Assembly (NCBI GenBank): GCA_023511795.1
Contig: JAIMAU010000014.1
Span: 1 to 55,404, forward strand
Length of the DNA stretch: 55,404 nucleotides
Source: Armatimonadota bacterium
GTDB taxonomy: Bacteria; Armatimonadota; UBA5829; DTJY01
Direction: 5' to 3'
The notes beneath the pieces are model-generated. The model was given only the letters and a program-made list of their open reading frames with translations. It was not told where the DNA came from and ran no database searches. Within the stretch, counting starts at the first letter, position 1. Every line of letters starts with the position of its first letter. Below are positions 46,101 to 54,336 of the stretch, piece by piece. A program made the translations under genes and the position numbers.

Positions 46101-46508
46101 ACTGTATTAGTTACTGTCGCCAATCGCGACAAGCAAGCAGTTTTACCAGCTGTTAAGAAGCTTTTTGAAATGGGATTTTCCATAATAGCAACTAGCGGGA
46201 CAGCAAAATTCCTCTCACAAAATGGTATTAACGTAACGGAAATAAAGAAACTTCATGAAGGACGGCCTAATATCGTCGACGTTATGCATAATGGTCAAAT
46301 ACGCCTATTAATAAACACGCCTGCAGGCAAGGAAAGCTTTCATGACGATAGCTATATCCGAAAAGCAGCTATCAAGCTTAAAGTACCTTATGTTACCACA
46401 GCTGCAGCGGCAGTGGCAGCAGCTGAAGGAATTCAAGCAGCAAGAGAACGAACAAACGCAGTCAAATCACTTCAAGAGTACCATAAAGAAGTCGAAATAC
46501 TCAATTAA
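43140..46508 (+). CDS. carB: carbamoyl-phosphate synthase large subunit
   Basis: This 1122-residue enzyme has both ATP-grasp halves, each opening with a VxGSGPIxIGQxxEFDY motif (residues about 11 and 604). They are joined by the oligomerisation domain and followed by a C-terminal MGS-like allosteric domain ([19 protein letters not shown]). It is about 50 residues longer than the E. coli protein because of an acidic, Ser-rich linker (residues about 555-603, with [17 protein letters not shown]) just before the second half. All nucleotide-binding motifs appear intact. It lies 25 bases after carA. Confidence 0.95.
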   Translation: MPRKSNIKKVMVIGSGPITIGQAAEFDYAGTQACKALREEGCEVVLMNSNPATIMTDTTIADKVYVEPLNVEFAARVIAQERPDGLLPTLGGQTGLNLATQLSSSGILDKYGVELLGTPLDAIKKAEDRECFRELMRSIGEPVPESWIIETKEELEEIAATASYPLIIRPAYTLGGTGGGVAYNRSELMEIGERGMSLSLRHQILVERCLLGWKEIEYEVMRDGGDNCITICNIENLDPMGIHTGDSIVIAPSQTLSDKEYQLLRNASLKIIRALGIEGGCNVQFALDPKSFNYYVIEVNPRVSRSSALASKATGYPIARVSAKIAIGLRLDEITNAVTQKTTACFEPALDYCVVKIPRWPFDKFKIENRTIGTQMKATGEVMAIDRSFEAALMKAIRSMEVGVHGLRHKKASQWSDKELEAKIKTPNDERLFAIAEALRRGMSTEKIAELSAIDIWFLEGINRLVEMESQIQKASSAFHNLASKAAINSCEGLQATQLLRKAKQMGFSDKEIGTIVGMKETAVRELRKSLGIKPVYKMVDTCAAEFEAQTPYFYSSYDAEDETESFVPKPKTKDKESQECCENKLTLEEDSSLSSQISNQSNKKKVIVLGSGPIRIGQGIEFDYCSVHSVWALRDAGYESIIINNNPETVSTDFDTSDKLYFEPLTVEDVLNVIDIEKPEGIIAQFGGQTPLNIASDLAEAGVKILGTSHESIDLAEDRERFAEIMQKLSIPMPEHGMASSLDEALAIAKRIGYPLMVRPSYVLGGRGMEIVYEEETLVKYVKAAVEVSPERPILLDKFLEDAIEAEADAISDGKDAFVPSIMEHIELAGIHSGDSACVLPPLTIPQHHIDTIIEYTKRIAIELNVVGLMNIQYAIANDRVYVLEANPRASRTVPLVSKVTGVSMARLATQVILGAKLSELDMKPRRYPHYGVKESVFPFNMFPEVDPLLGPEMRSTGEVLGMADCFGLAFYKAQAAAGYELPKEGTVLVTVANRDKQAVLPAVKKLFEMGFSIIATSGTAKFLSQNGINVTEIKKLHEGRPNIVDVMHNGQIRLLINTPAGKESFHDDSYIRKAAIKLKVPYVTTAAAAVAAAEGIQAARERTNAVKSLQEYHKEVEILN

Positions 46509-46642
46509 CACTTTGGTTGGAAAATCGTGCATAAAAAGCAACCAAGAGGGGAATTTTAGAAACAAAGCAAGAAAAATGGATGAGCTGGATAAACATCTAA
46601 ATCAGTCAACGCTTTTATAAACTTTCATTGAGAAGAATCTTG

Positions 46643-47515
46643 ATGGCAGAACAATTTGTACACCATTTGCCAAATAAACAAGAGGCCGATATTCCAAAGG
46701 GCAAACTATTCGAATGCCGTATAATTGACCAAGAAATGGTTTTGCCACATATACGAAGACTTATCTTAGATGCCCAGGAACTAGCGCAGAAATGCATTCC
46801 TGGGCAGTTTGTGCACGTCCTATGCAACAAATTCCGACAATTTTATGATCCACTTCTACGCCGTCCATTTAGCATACACTTTGCCGACCCCGAAGCTGGC
46901 CACGTTTCAATACTTTTTGACATTCGCGGACGAGGCACCAAAATGCTTGCAGATAAAACAATAGGGGATATGATTGATTTAATCGGCCCCCTTGGACATG
47001 GGTTTGCAATACCAGATTCTTGGAGCGGAAGTTTTCTCTTAGTCGGCGGCGGTATGGGAATAGCACCACTTTATTTTCTCCTCAGGACATTGGAAAAGCG
47101 ATTTGGCAAAGAAAAAATTAAATTCCTTCTAGGTGTAAAAACATCAAATATGATCCTATATCGAGATCAATTTGAAAAATGCTGTTCAGAATATCTCGTC
47201 TCAACAGAAGATGGCTCGTATGGCTACCAAGGCATGGTTACCGACCTTCTGAAAGAACGCGTTGAAACTCTTGATAATAAGCTTGGTTGTCTAGTATACG
47301 CATGTGGCCCAATGCAGATGCTCAAAGAAGTTGCAAAAATTTGCCACCATCACAACCTTAACTGTCAAATTTCCGTCGAGACAAAAATGGCATGCGGCGT
47401 TGGCGCTTGCATGAGCTGTGTGATAAAAGTTCATGACACCAATTTAGAATACAGATATGCTCGGGCATGCGTAGAAGGCCCAGTCTTCGACTCAAATAAA
47501 ATAAAATGGGAGTAG
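46643..47515 (+). CDS. pyrK: dihydroorotate dehydrogenase electron transfer subunit
   Basis: The 290-residue PyrK binds FAD (DPLLRRPFSIH near residue 70) and NAD(H) (FLLVGGGMGIAPLYFLLRTL near 133). A [2Fe-2S] cluster follows (MACGVGACMSCVIKV near 250, fourth Cys in RYARACVEGP). It carries electrons from PyrD to NAD+. The N-terminus is about 20 residues longer than usual. The ATG at 46643 is used; a TTG five codons earlier would be an extension. 134 bases of noncoding sequence separate it from carB, with no terminator visible. Confidence 0.93.
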   Translation: MAEQFVHHLPNKQEADIPKGKLFECRIIDQEMVLPHIRRLILDAQELAQKCIPGQFVHVLCNKFRQFYDPLLRRPFSIHFADPEAGHVSILFDIRGRGTKMLADKTIGDMIDLIGPLGHGFAIPDSWSGSFLLVGGGMGIAPLYFLLRTLEKRFGKEKIKFLLGVKTSNMILYRDQFEKCCSEYLVSTEDGSYGYQGMVTDLLKERVETLDNKLGCLVYACGPMQMLKEVAKICHHHNLNCQISVETKMACGVGACMSCVIKVHDTNLEYRYARACVEGPVFDSNKIKWE

Positions 47516-47520
47516 CTCCC

Positions 47521-48450
47521 ATGTCTACAGCAAGTTCACTAGCGATAACTATTGCTGGAATCCATATGAAAAATCCAGTTATAGCTGCTTCCGGTACCTT
47601 CGGATTTGGGAAAGAATACAGCAGCTTGGTTGACCTTAACAAAATTGGTGCGATAATCACAAAAGGCACATCACTCGAACCTTGGGTAGGAAACCCTCCA
47701 GAACGAATCGCTGAAACAGCTGCAGGAATGCTCAATTCTATTGGTCTCCAAAATGATGGAATTGAAAATTTAATAAACGAGAAGCTGCCTTGGCTCAGCC
47801 AATTCGATGTTCCTGTTATCGTTAACATCGTTGGACATACGATAGAGGAATACGCTAAGGTTGCACAACGACTGAGTGAAACCGACAGTGTTGCTGGCTT
47901 GGAAATTAACATCTCGTGTCCTAACGTAAAACACGGATGCATAGCATTCGGTGTTGAGCCTCGCATGACGTTTGAAGTAGTGAATGCTGTCCGAAAAGCA
48001 ACTCATCTCCCAATAATTCCAAAACTTTCCCCAAACGTAGCCGACATTGTTGCCATTGCACATGCGGCAGTTGATGCAGGAGCAGATGCAATTTCACTCA
48101 TAAATACCTTAATAGGTACATCAATAAATGCAGAAACGCGTACGTTTCGATTAGCAAACATTACTGGCGGGCTCTCGGGTCCTGCAATAAAGCCAATTGC
48201 ATTAAGAATGGTTTGGGAAGTAGCAAAGGCTGTTGATGTTCCTGTAATCGGAGTCGGAGGCATAATGACTGCCGAGGATGCTGTGGAATTCATGCTTGCT
48301 GGTGCAAGCGCAATACAAGTAGGAACAGCCAACTTTGTATATCCAAATGCAATGATTGAGATTATCGAAGGTCTCGAGGCATATCTCAGTCGCCATGGTT
48401 TTGGGCACATTTCTGAAATTGTAGGGATTGTGCAATCGCCACAATGCTAA
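47521..48450 (+). CDS. pyrD: dihydroorotate dehydrogenase, type 1B catalytic subunit
   Basis: This 309-residue FMN enzyme has the type 1B signature, a Cys base in LEINISCPNVKHGC near residue 128. It also has PVIAASGTFGFG near residue 20, SLINTLIGTSINAETR near 192 and the phosphate site GVGGIMTAEDAVEFMLAGAS near 245. The partner PyrK is encoded immediately upstream and overlaps if the earlier ATG at 47506 is used. I prefer 47521 because GGGAG lies eight bases before it. The pair uses NAD+, so pyrimidine synthesis does not depend on a quinone. Confidence 0.94.
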   Translation: MSTASSLAITIAGIHMKNPVIAASGTFGFGKEYSSLVDLNKIGAIITKGTSLEPWVGNPPERIAETAAGMLNSIGLQNDGIENLINEKLPWLSQFDVPVIVNIVGHTIEEYAKVAQRLSETDSVAGLEINISCPNVKHGCIAFGVEPRMTFEVVNAVRKATHLPIIPKLSPNVADIVAIAHAAVDAGADAISLINTLIGTSINAETRTFRLANITGGLSGPAIKPIALRMVWEVAKAVDVPVIGVGGIMTAEDAVEFMLAGASAIQVGTANFVYPNAMIEIIEGLEAYLSRHGFGHISEIVGIVQSPQC

Positions 48451-48515
48451 TGTGACTGTCCAATCAAGTCAAACCAACGCGAATAAAAGATAATCAAAAG
48501 GCTGGTAGAAATCAT

Positions 48516-49238
48516 ATGTCCGTGAAAAACAAAATAATTCTTGCGCTGGATGTAAGCAGCGAGAGCGAGGCCGTAAACCTTGTTCGAGAATTAAACGATT
48601 ATATTGGCGCATTTAAAGTTGGCCTCGAACTTTTCAACTCAACGGGACCGCAGATTTTTGACTCACTTAGGAAGGCCGGAGCAGAGAAAATATTTTACGA
48701 TTGCAAGTTTCACGACATCCCAAATACAGTCGCGAGCGCAACAAGAGCTGCAGTTCGAATGGGCATTTGGATGCTCAACGTCCATGCTTCCGGTGGATCG
48801 GCAATGATGCGTGCAGCAGTCGAAGCAGCAAAAGACGAAGCACATCGCCTTGGAATCGAAGCTCCACTGATTATTGGCGTAACAGTACTTACAAGCATCA
48901 GCGCTCAAGTCCTCCATGAAGAATTATCCATTCCAATGCTTCTTGAAAACCATGTTACGCATCTAGCAGTTTTGGCCCAAAGCTCGGGCTTGGCAGGGGT
49001 TGTTGCATCACCTCACGAAATCATACCCGTAAAAGCTGCATGTGGGCCCGAATTCATCGTCGTGACGCCTGGCGTAAGACCAAAATGGACGGCAGCTAAT
49101 GATCAAGTTCGAATAATGACCCCTGGGGAAGCTTTAAAAAACGGGGCTGACTATCTTGTCATCGGCCGAGCAATTACCGCGGCAAAAGATAGACAAAAAG
49201 CAGCGGAACTTATACTCAGTGAGATTTCGCAACAATAA
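48516..49238 (+). CDS. pyrF: orotidine-5'-phosphate decarboxylase
   Basis: This 240-residue TIM-barrel enzyme converts OMP to UMP. The catalytic tetrad region is FYDCKFHDIPNTVASA near residue 60 (D-x-K-x-x-D-I-P-N-T). IILALDVSS opens the barrel, and the phosphate-binding VTPGVRP and GADYLVIGRAIT near 215 close it. The length and motifs fit group 1 PyrF of Bacillus type. It is the last gene of the operon; pyrE is not present in the window. Confidence 0.95.
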   Translation: MSVKNKIILALDVSSESEAVNLVRELNDYIGAFKVGLELFNSTGPQIFDSLRKAGAEKIFYDCKFHDIPNTVASATRAAVRMGIWMLNVHASGGSAMMRAAVEAAKDEAHRLGIEAPLIIGVTVLTSISAQVLHEELSIPMLLENHVTHLAVLAQSSGLAGVVASPHEIIPVKAACGPEFIVVTPGVRPKWTAANDQVRIMTPGEALKNGADYLVIGRAITAAKDRQKAAELILSEISQQ

Positions 49239-49349
49239 GCCTTGCTCAACGATATCAACTAGCAAACACTAGTATTATTAACCCTTTGGCTTTTTTCTCC
49301 CCAATCATTTAGAGCGAACAAACATAGAAAAGTCTTCGTCTAAAAAGCA

Positions 49350-49413
49350 GGGCGGGAGTTCTCGTAGCTCAGTTTTGATGGGTTCGGGGAAACGCGAGAC
49401 TCACGCCCTTTTT
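49350..49413 (+). terminator. terminator of the pyr operon
   Basis: GGGCGGGAGTTCTCG pairs with CGAGACTCACGCCC (49395-49408; one mismatch, one bulge) around a 30-base apical loop that has a further GTTTT/GAAAC pairing. Five T follow. It lies about 110 bases after the pyrF stop. The long, branched loop is unusual for a simple terminator. Confidence 0.75.
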
Positions 49414-49453
49414 GTATGCTATTCTCAGCCGAATAAAAATATTAAAAAGGGAA

Positions 49454-49486
49454 AGGGATGGGTAGGGGGCACGGCTACCCATCCCT
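49454..49486 (-). terminator. probable terminator of the riboswitch-controlled small gene
   Basis: A perfect 12-bp stem, AGGGATGGGTAG/CTACCCATCCCT, with a 9-base loop, is followed on the minus strand by TTTCCCTTTTTAAT. It lies about 155 bases after the stop codon of the 64-residue gene. Confidence 0.6.
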
Positions 49487-49641
49487 ACTACACAGATCTG
49501 AGACCGACGGTTGCTTAGGGACAGGAGGGGATGGCCTCAGACCTGCACTTTGGTAACGCTTAACACAACCTCCTTTCAATACCTCACGATGCTGCTTGCC
49601 CGGAAATGCTAGACGCATTAGTAAATTTGCCAGTCAACTAT

Positions 49642-49836
49642 TCAGTCCAAAGCACGGATCTGAGTAACTCTGTCCAGTCGAACTTCCTCAGTGTCGCCGA
49701 TTATATACGCTCCATAGAGCGGAATGAACTGCAGGTCCTCAACCTGCAAGACTTTGCTATGTTCTTGGCCTAGACGGTCGGTCCAGCTTATCCAACAGTT
49801 CTTTCCGATGTATTGTTTGGCTTCAGGTATCGTCAT
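49642..49836 (-). CDS. small protein of unknown function under c-di-GMP riboswitch control
   Basis: This 64-residue soluble protein (MTIPEAKQYIGKNCWISWTD at its start) appears as a small beta-barrel: NCWISWTDRLGQEHSKVLQVEDLQF, then YIIGDTEEVRLDRVTQIRAL. The pattern recalls SH3-like or PilZ-like small barrels but is too short to assign. The strong ribosome binding site GGAGGAGGG and the c-di-GMP riboswitch upstream show that it is a real, regulated gene. A role in motility, attachment or surface change would be expected from c-di-GMP control; this is inference. Confidence 0.7.
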   Translation of the reverse strand: MTIPEAKQYIGKNCWISWTDRLGQEHSKVLQVEDLQFIPLYGAYIIGDTEEVRLDRVTQIRALD

Positions 49837-49864
49837 TTTCGGTCCCTCCTCCTTGCAACCAGCT

Positions 49865-49978
49865 AAAAAGAAAACCAGGCTGCTGAAACCTCAGTCGCGC
49901 GCACTGCTATATTCGAATACACTTTTTTTGGTAGTGGCTCAGCGCGCCTATAATGCGACTGTCGTTTCGGCAGCCTGG
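49865..49978 (-). terminator. riboswitch expression platform: long terminator with competing antiterminator
   Basis: On the minus strand, 49978-49956 pairs with 49897-49875 (20 of 23 positions) around inner stems such as CGCGC/GCGCG, and the stem is followed by TTTTCTTTTT (49874-49865). The first third of the 5' arm, 49973-49968, can instead pair with CGGCAG at 50008-50003, and 49978-49975 with CTGG at 49990-49987, giving an antiterminator. The two folds exclude each other. The start codon of the small gene lies 28 bases after the T-tract. Confidence 0.75.
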
Positions 49979-50031
49979 CTGTCATACCAGCATTCAGCTT
50001 CCCTGCCGCACCCCCGCTATCAACTTCTTTC

Positions 50032-50122
50032 GGGAGACCTTCGGCTATCTACCGCTGCCTACTGGGTTAGATCCATGGCTTTGCGTCTCACCCTTTCGAG
50101 TGATTTGCCTTTGTCGTCCGCG
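50032..50122 (-). ncRNA. c-di-GMP-I (GEMM) riboswitch aptamer
   Basis: Reading the minus strand, ACAAAGGCAAATCACTCGAA, then the GAAA tetraloop on a 6-bp stem (TCACTC/GGGTGA), then GACGCAAAGCC, match the GEMM core. TCTAACCC and GGTAGATAGCCG correspond to the tetraloop receptor and the conserved RGGxAGCC strand. Aligned to the Vibrio Vc2 aptamer without gaps, the base equivalent to G20, which selects c-di-GMP over cGAMP, is G. The aptamer is about 55 bases upstream of the terminator described separately. Confidence 0.85.
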
Positions 50123-50297
50123 ACGCTATTCACTTTTTGCTTACACTGAGATTATGCCATGCCACTCAAAAACTCGTGCTGTAAGGATTGCTAGTTTTAT
50201 TCGAGATGGTAATGTTTTAAACCAAAGCAAATGTGGGCAAAAAACAACAGATGAAGGAAACCGAGCTATTTGCTTCATCATAAAGGAGGTACTTGCC

Positions 50298-50930
50298 ATG
50301 GAAGAACAAAAGCAGGAAAACCTGCCTAGCGAAGAAGCAGGAAGAAAAGGGGGAGCAGCTGCCATGGCAGCTGGCGTTCCTACAATAGGAACACGCGCTG
50401 AAGCAATCGCATGGACTCGTGACCGAGTGCGCTGGGGCCCAGTTTGGGCGGGATTTCTCGTAGCGCTTGGAGCCCAGGTTGTTCTTGGCGCATGCGGTCT
50501 TGCTGTTGCCCTTAGTCTATACAACCCCGCTGTTCCGGATTTCACAGCCCGCGTCAGTAATTTCATAGGGATATGGTCGGGTATCAGTATGTTGGTTGTG
50601 CTATTTGTTGGCGGATATATTGCCGGACGAATGGCAGCGGTGGCAGGCATGAAAAACGGCCTCACGCAGGGAACCATGGTCTGGGCGCTGGCGCTTATGG
50701 GCGGAACAGTACTTAGTGCATTTGGTATTAGCTGGCTGCTGGGAGCAACCCAGAATATGTTAACAGCTCTTTCGCAACTAAATGTCGCCGAAGCTAGAAC
50801 TGCGCTCAGTACCGCCAGAAATGGGGCCATTTATTTTGTCATTAGCTCAATTTTAGCATGGGCCGCGGCAGCGGGCGGTGGAATACTCGGAGCTTCTATG
50901 CGGGAGGAAGAGATTGAAAAAATGGCCTAA
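50298..50930 (+). CDS. integral membrane protein with four predicted helices, unknown function
   Basis: The 210-residue protein starts after AAGGAGGT at the ATG 50298. A soluble, Gly/Ala-rich N-terminus of about 45 residues precedes four hydrophobic segments (VWAGFLVALGAQVVLGACGLAVAL, IWSGISMLVVLFVGGYIAG, MVWALALMGGTVLSAFGISWLLG, IYFVISSILAWAAAAGGGILG). A short charged tail follows. The GGYIAGRMA pattern is seen in small membrane proteins of unknown function of the TIGR04086/YrzE kind. It is divergent from the riboswitch gene. Confidence 0.75.
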   Translation: MEEQKQENLPSEEAGRKGGAAAMAAGVPTIGTRAEAIAWTRDRVRWGPVWAGFLVALGAQVVLGACGLAVALSLYNPAVPDFTARVSNFIGIWSGISMLVVLFVGGYIAGRMAAVAGMKNGLTQGTMVWALALMGGTVLSAFGISWLLGATQNMLTALSQLNVAEARTALSTARNGAIYFVISSILAWAAAAGGGILGASMREEEIEKMA

Positions 50931-50983
50931 CAATCAAATTGCTTCTAGTGATAATGCCCGAAGGTATATTGGTATATTTATGA

Positions 50984-51280
50984 TTACTTGTGCCTTTCTG
51001 CACCCAACCAACCTGCATGAATATACCTTCGGGCTTCTTCCCAATCTTCTTCGCTAAATTCAAATTGGCCTGTCATATAATCCTGATAAATCTCTCTTTC
51101 AATCTCAGGCCATGGATGAACAGGGTGTTTCTTGCGCATCATGAACCCATATTTGTAGTACTCAACCGCCTTTGTAGGTTCAGGCGGATGCCCTTCTTCT
51201 ATCAACCTTTCCAAATCAGGTTGAGCCGCCTGCCAATCGTCATCCCACGATGGGTCCCATTCAAGAACGTGTCGTTCCAC
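50984..51280 (-). CDS. small acidic, Trp-rich protein of unknown function
   Basis: The 98-residue protein begins with VERHVLEWDPSWDDDWQAAQ and has many Trp, Tyr and Glu residues (EDWEEARRYIHAGWLG near the end). The GTG at 51280 has AAAGGA eight bases upstream and is preferred to a TTG at 51301. No domain is recognised, and the sequence shows no signal or membrane segment. It lies between the membrane protein gene (convergent) and the sugar-transport genes. Confidence 0.6.
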   Translation of the reverse strand: MERHVLEWDPSWDDDWQAAQPDLERLIEEGHPPEPTKAVEYYKYGFMMRKKHPVHPWPEIEREIYQDYMTGQFEFSEEDWEEARRYIHAGWLGAERHK

Positions 51281-51349
51281 AAGTTTGTTCCTTTCGCGCA
51301 AAACAGAAATAAGCTAGTATGATTTTCCAAACTATCAAAGTATGTAAAC

Positions 51350-52396
51350 TTAGAAATCAAATTGGTCCACATTCTCTTTAGTAATGACAACACCGGGCAT
51401 TATAATAACGCCGTCTTTGCTTACTTTTAGCTTGCCGATGCCCGGTACAGTCATCCCATCAACTGGTTTCTTCCCGTCTAGATAGTCGTTGACAAGCTTA
51501 GTAGTGAGATATGTAAGCTTTGCAGGGTCCCAAAGTATCAAACCATTAACAATGCCCTTCTTAATGTAATCGCGATTCTCGCTTGGCAAAGAAAGCCCCC
51601 ATACTTTGACCTTACCTTCTTTTCCAGTTTGGATAAGCGCACGTGCCACACCGGGCACACCAGGGGAATTCACACATGCAAATGCCGCAAGATCTGGATG
51701 CCGTTGGAGCATGGTTACCGCCGCCGTAATAGCTTGCTGTTGGTCGTCATTGTTGTATAAGTAGGGTGTAACAATTTTAATACCCGGGTACTTTTTTGCA
51801 CCTTCTTCAACACCTTTGATATGCAAATTTAGGTTGAGCGCATTGGGACCGCCAGACATTATAGCAACTTTACCCTTCCCGTCAATGTCTTTTGCAATTC
51901 GATCTATAATATCGCGCCCGATGCCAACATCGTCGGCTGCTGCAACATAAAAAATGCGCTTGCTCGCGGGCGCATCTGAATCCCAAGTAAACATCTTGAT
52001 TCCCATTTTCGTAGCTTTTTCAATAACAGGAATTATCGCTTTGTCATCATTAGGTGAAACGACAATTGCATCTACGCCAGCTGAGATTTGGTCTTCAATG
52101 ATATTAATTTGCTTTATTATGTCAGCAGCTCCCGGGGGCCCAAGAAAACTTGCCTCTATGCCAAGTTCTTCCGCAGCTTTTTTCATTCCCCGCTCACAGG
52201 CATTTGTATAAGGTATACCAACGAGCTTCATTACGAACACAATCTTACGCTTGCGTGTCTCTTGTTTAGCCGCTTGCGGTTTCTTCGGTTTTATAGGTGC
52301 AGTGGATTTTTGTGAACAACTTGTTGCGTACAAAATTATTGTTGCTGTTAGCAGTATCGATGCGACCCAGCAAAAAAGTCGATTTTTCATTTTCAT
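51350..52396 (-). CDS. sugar-binding lipoprotein of a ribose/AI-2-type ABC transporter
   Basis: The 348-residue protein has a lipoprotein signal (LLTATIILYATSC, lipobox Cys near residue 27) and a Lys/Pro-rich tether. It then shows the periplasmic-binding-protein type I fold: KIVFVMKLVGIPYTNACERGMKKAA, GVDAIVVSPNDDKAIIPVI, and IFYVAAADDVGIGRDIID. A terminal MPGVVITKENVDQFDF is typical of the RbsB/LsrB/RhaS group. The exact sugar is not evident. The ATG at 52396 is used, although a TTG two codons earlier has better spacing to AGGAGG. It is last in a three-gene operon with two permeases. Confidence 0.88.
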   Translation of the reverse strand: MKMKNRLFCWVASILLTATIILYATSCSQKSTAPIKPKKPQAAKQETRKRKIVFVMKLVGIPYTNACERGMKKAAEELGIEASFLGPPGAADIIKQINIIEDQISAGVDAIVVSPNDDKAIIPVIEKATKMGIKMFTWDSDAPASKRIFYVAAADDVGIGRDIIDRIAKDIDGKGKVAIMSGGPNALNLNLHIKGVEEGAKKYPGIKIVTPYLYNNDDQQQAITAAVTMLQRHPDLAAFACVNSPGVPGVARALIQTGKEGKVKVWGLSLPSENRDYIKKGIVNGLILWDPAKLTYLTTKLVNDYLDGKKPVDGMTVPGIGKLKVSKDGVIIMPGVVITKENVDQFDF

Positions 52397-52420
52397 GTCC
52401 AACGTTGGTTGTTCCTCCTC

Positions 52421-53395
52421 TCAAAATTGCAGCTTTAGCTTTTCACGCAATGCATTTCTTAGATTATCAGCAAGAACCGCTAGTATTAGAACTACACCAA
52501 GAAATAATCCCTGCCAAATATCTGGAACCCCTATAAGATTCAAGCCATTTCTTAAGATTGCCATTACCCCAACACCTATTATTGTACCTGTTATGTTTCC
52601 TTCGCCGCCCCTGAGGCTACTTCCTCCCATTACAACTGCAGTGATTGCTTCAAATTCAAAATTGGCGCCAGCGTCAGGCACCGAGGATACCAGCCTTGCA
52701 GCCATCATTACGCCTCCCAATCCACACAGCAAACCGGTAAATGAGTAGGCGAATAATTTTATTCTAAAAACATTTATTCCAGAAAGTCTCGACGCCTCCT
52801 CGCTTGCACCAACTGCATATATTCCTCTTCCTAAAGCTGTTCTTCTTAGCAAGAGTACGCCAAGAATTACTAATACAAGAGCAATAAACACGGGCAGTGG
52901 AATATATCCTATCCATGGAATTGGACCAATCGTCTTCTGTCCTAGCGCAGCAAAAGCATCCGGAAACCCCGAAATTGAACTTCCCCTAGTCAGAACATAT
53001 GCAAGCCCTCGCGCCGCGCTCATCATCGCAAGTGTGACAACAATTGGCTGTAATTTTGCTTTCGTAATGAAAAGGCCGTTGATTAATCCGCATCCCAACC
53101 CAGCAAAAACGGCTATAACACATGAAACCCAAATGTTCAAGCCTAAAATTGAACTAAGAACACCAACCAGCACAGAAGACAATCCAACTACTGAACCAAC
53201 AGATATATCAATTCCGCCGGTTATTATGACCATCGTTAACCCGACGGATACCACTGCCAACTCTGAATATTGGCGTGCAACGTTGAAAAGGTTGTCCGGA
53301 GCTGCAAAACGTTCGGTTTGCATTGTGAAAAATGCAAATACAACCACAAAAAGGATAAAAACTGCTAATTCCTTCGACCTAAGGATTGAACTCAT
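52421..53395 (-). CDS. ABC transporter permease, ribose/AI-2 type
   Basis: The 324-residue protein has eight or more membrane helices and the BPD_transp_2 core. GLTMVIITGGIDISVGSVVGLSSV is near residue 52, GLGCGLINGLFITKAKLQPIVVTLA near 100, and the conserved GGSSLRGGEGNITGTIIGV near 254. These belong to the RbsC/LsrC/D permease family. It overlaps the next permease by an ATGA, so the two are translationally coupled and most likely form a heterodimer. Confidence 0.92.
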   Translation of the reverse strand: MSSILRSKELAVFILFVVVFAFFTMQTERFAAPDNLFNVARQYSELAVVSVGLTMVIITGGIDISVGSVVGLSSVLVGVLSSILGLNIWVSCVIAVFAGLGCGLINGLFITKAKLQPIVVTLAMMSAARGLAYVLTRGSSISGFPDAFAALGQKTIGPIPWIGYIPLPVFIALVLVILGVLLLRRTALGRGIYAVGASEEASRLSGINVFRIKLFAYSFTGLLCGLGGVMMAARLVSSVPDAGANFEFEAITAVVMGGSSLRGGEGNITGTIIGVGVMAILRNGLNLIGVPDIWQGLFLGVVLILAVLADNLRNALREKLKLQF

Positions 53396-54336
53396 TGTTT
53401 TGTCAGGTATCGTAATTTATCGAGCAACACAGCTGCCAAAATTACTCCGCCCAGGATTAACTTATGCCAATAGATTGAGGCGTCTAACAAGATAAGCGCA
53501 CTGTATAAAACAGACATGATGGCAGCACCAAGGACCGAGCCGATGACTGAACCTTGGCCGCCCGATATGCTTGTTCCACCAATAACTACGGCAGCAATTA
53601 CATTTAACTCATATCCCAATGCCATATTCGCTTGAGATGAATTTACTGAAGACGCCATTACTAAACCTGCAACCGTCGCAAGAAAGCCGTTCAACATATA
53701 AACCAGTAGCTTTACTTTACGCACGCTTATTCCCGACAGATGCACAGCACTCTCATTGCCGCCGATGGCTTGGATATACCTGCCTAACCTACATTTCCAC
53801 AAAAAAAGTGACGTAATAGCAGCAATTAAGAATAGAATAAAAGCAGGCATTATCTTGCTACCTATAAAAGCCATTCCAGCTGGCAGCGGGCCAATCCATT
53901 TTGCCTGGGTGAATAAAGTTACAGCAGCTCGGTATATTGCCATAGTACCAAGGGTCGTTATGATTGGTGGTATTCGCAGAAAAGTAATGAGTAAGCCATT
54001 CAACGCACCGCACGCGGTTCCTATCCCTAACCCAGCCAATATTGCTATCAGTAGATTAGACCCATTAACCGCAAGGGTTGCAATTACAGAAGCTGAGAGC
54101 GCTAGCACTGAAGCAACCGACAAATCAATTCCGCCCGTGAGAATGACTGCCGTCATTCCAACTGCCATAATCCCTACTATGCTTGTTTCCCTAGCGATAC
54201 TGAGTAGATTCGCATGCTCACCAAAGTTCGGAGCCTTGTTCCAAAGGAATACAACCGCCAAGAACAAGAAAACTAGGGCAGGTAGCTCCCTAATCTGCAT
54301 TATTCGCCCAAGATTGCAACGGAATGGCTTTTTCAT
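53392..54336 (-). CDS. second ABC transporter permease, ribose/AI-2 type
   Basis: This is a paralogue of the downstream permease: GMTAVILTGGIDLSVASVLALSASVIATLA is near residue 60, GIGTACGALNGLLITFLRIPPIITTLGTM near 100, and GGTSISGGQGSVIGSVLGAA near 250. The start is uncertain: the ATG at 54336 is used, but an ATG at 54300 (MQIRELPAL) and a TTG at 54408 are possible, and none has a strong ribosome binding site. It is the first gene of the transporter operon. No ATPase gene precedes it. Confidence 0.88.
   Translation of the reverse strand: MKKPFRCNLGRIMQIRELPALVFLFLAVVFLWNKAPNFGEHANLLSIARETSIVGIMAVGMTAVILTGGIDLSVASVLALSASVIATLAVNGSNLLIAILAGLGIGTACGALNGLLITFLRIPPIITTLGTMAIYRAAVTLFTQAKWIGPLPAGMAFIGSKIMPAFILFLIAAITSLFLWKCRLGRYIQAIGGNESAVHLSGISVRKVKLLVYMLNGFLATVAGLVMASSVNSSQANMALGYELNVIAAVVIGGTSISGGQGSVIGSVLGAAIMSVLYSALILLDASIYWHKLILGGVILAAVLLDKLRYLTKQ

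Larger units (their letters stand above)
49239..49641. other. 403-base intergenic region rich in hairpins
   Basis: The stretch holds the pyr operon terminator (49350-49413), a perfect 12-bp hairpin that suits termination on the minus strand (49454-49486), and a looser inverted repeat TCTGAG/CTCAGA near 49496 and 49543. No ORF is supported. Confidence 0.6.
49837..50297. other. 461-base intergenic region containing the riboswitch
   Basis: Apart from the riboswitch and its terminator (minus strand) and the ribosome binding site AAGGAGGT of the next plus-strand gene, nothing else is recognisable. A CATAAT element on the minus strand near 50150 could be a -10 box for the riboswitch transcript, but no convincing -35 is seen. 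Confidence 0.55.

Noticed and set aside
46342-46620. A 92-codon frame over the carB 3' end
   Set aside because: Most of it is carB in another frame and it has no ribosome binding site.
49350-49413. tRNA-like sequence (contains GTAGCTCAG)
   Set aside because: No cloverleaf can be drawn; the stem and T-run fit a terminator.
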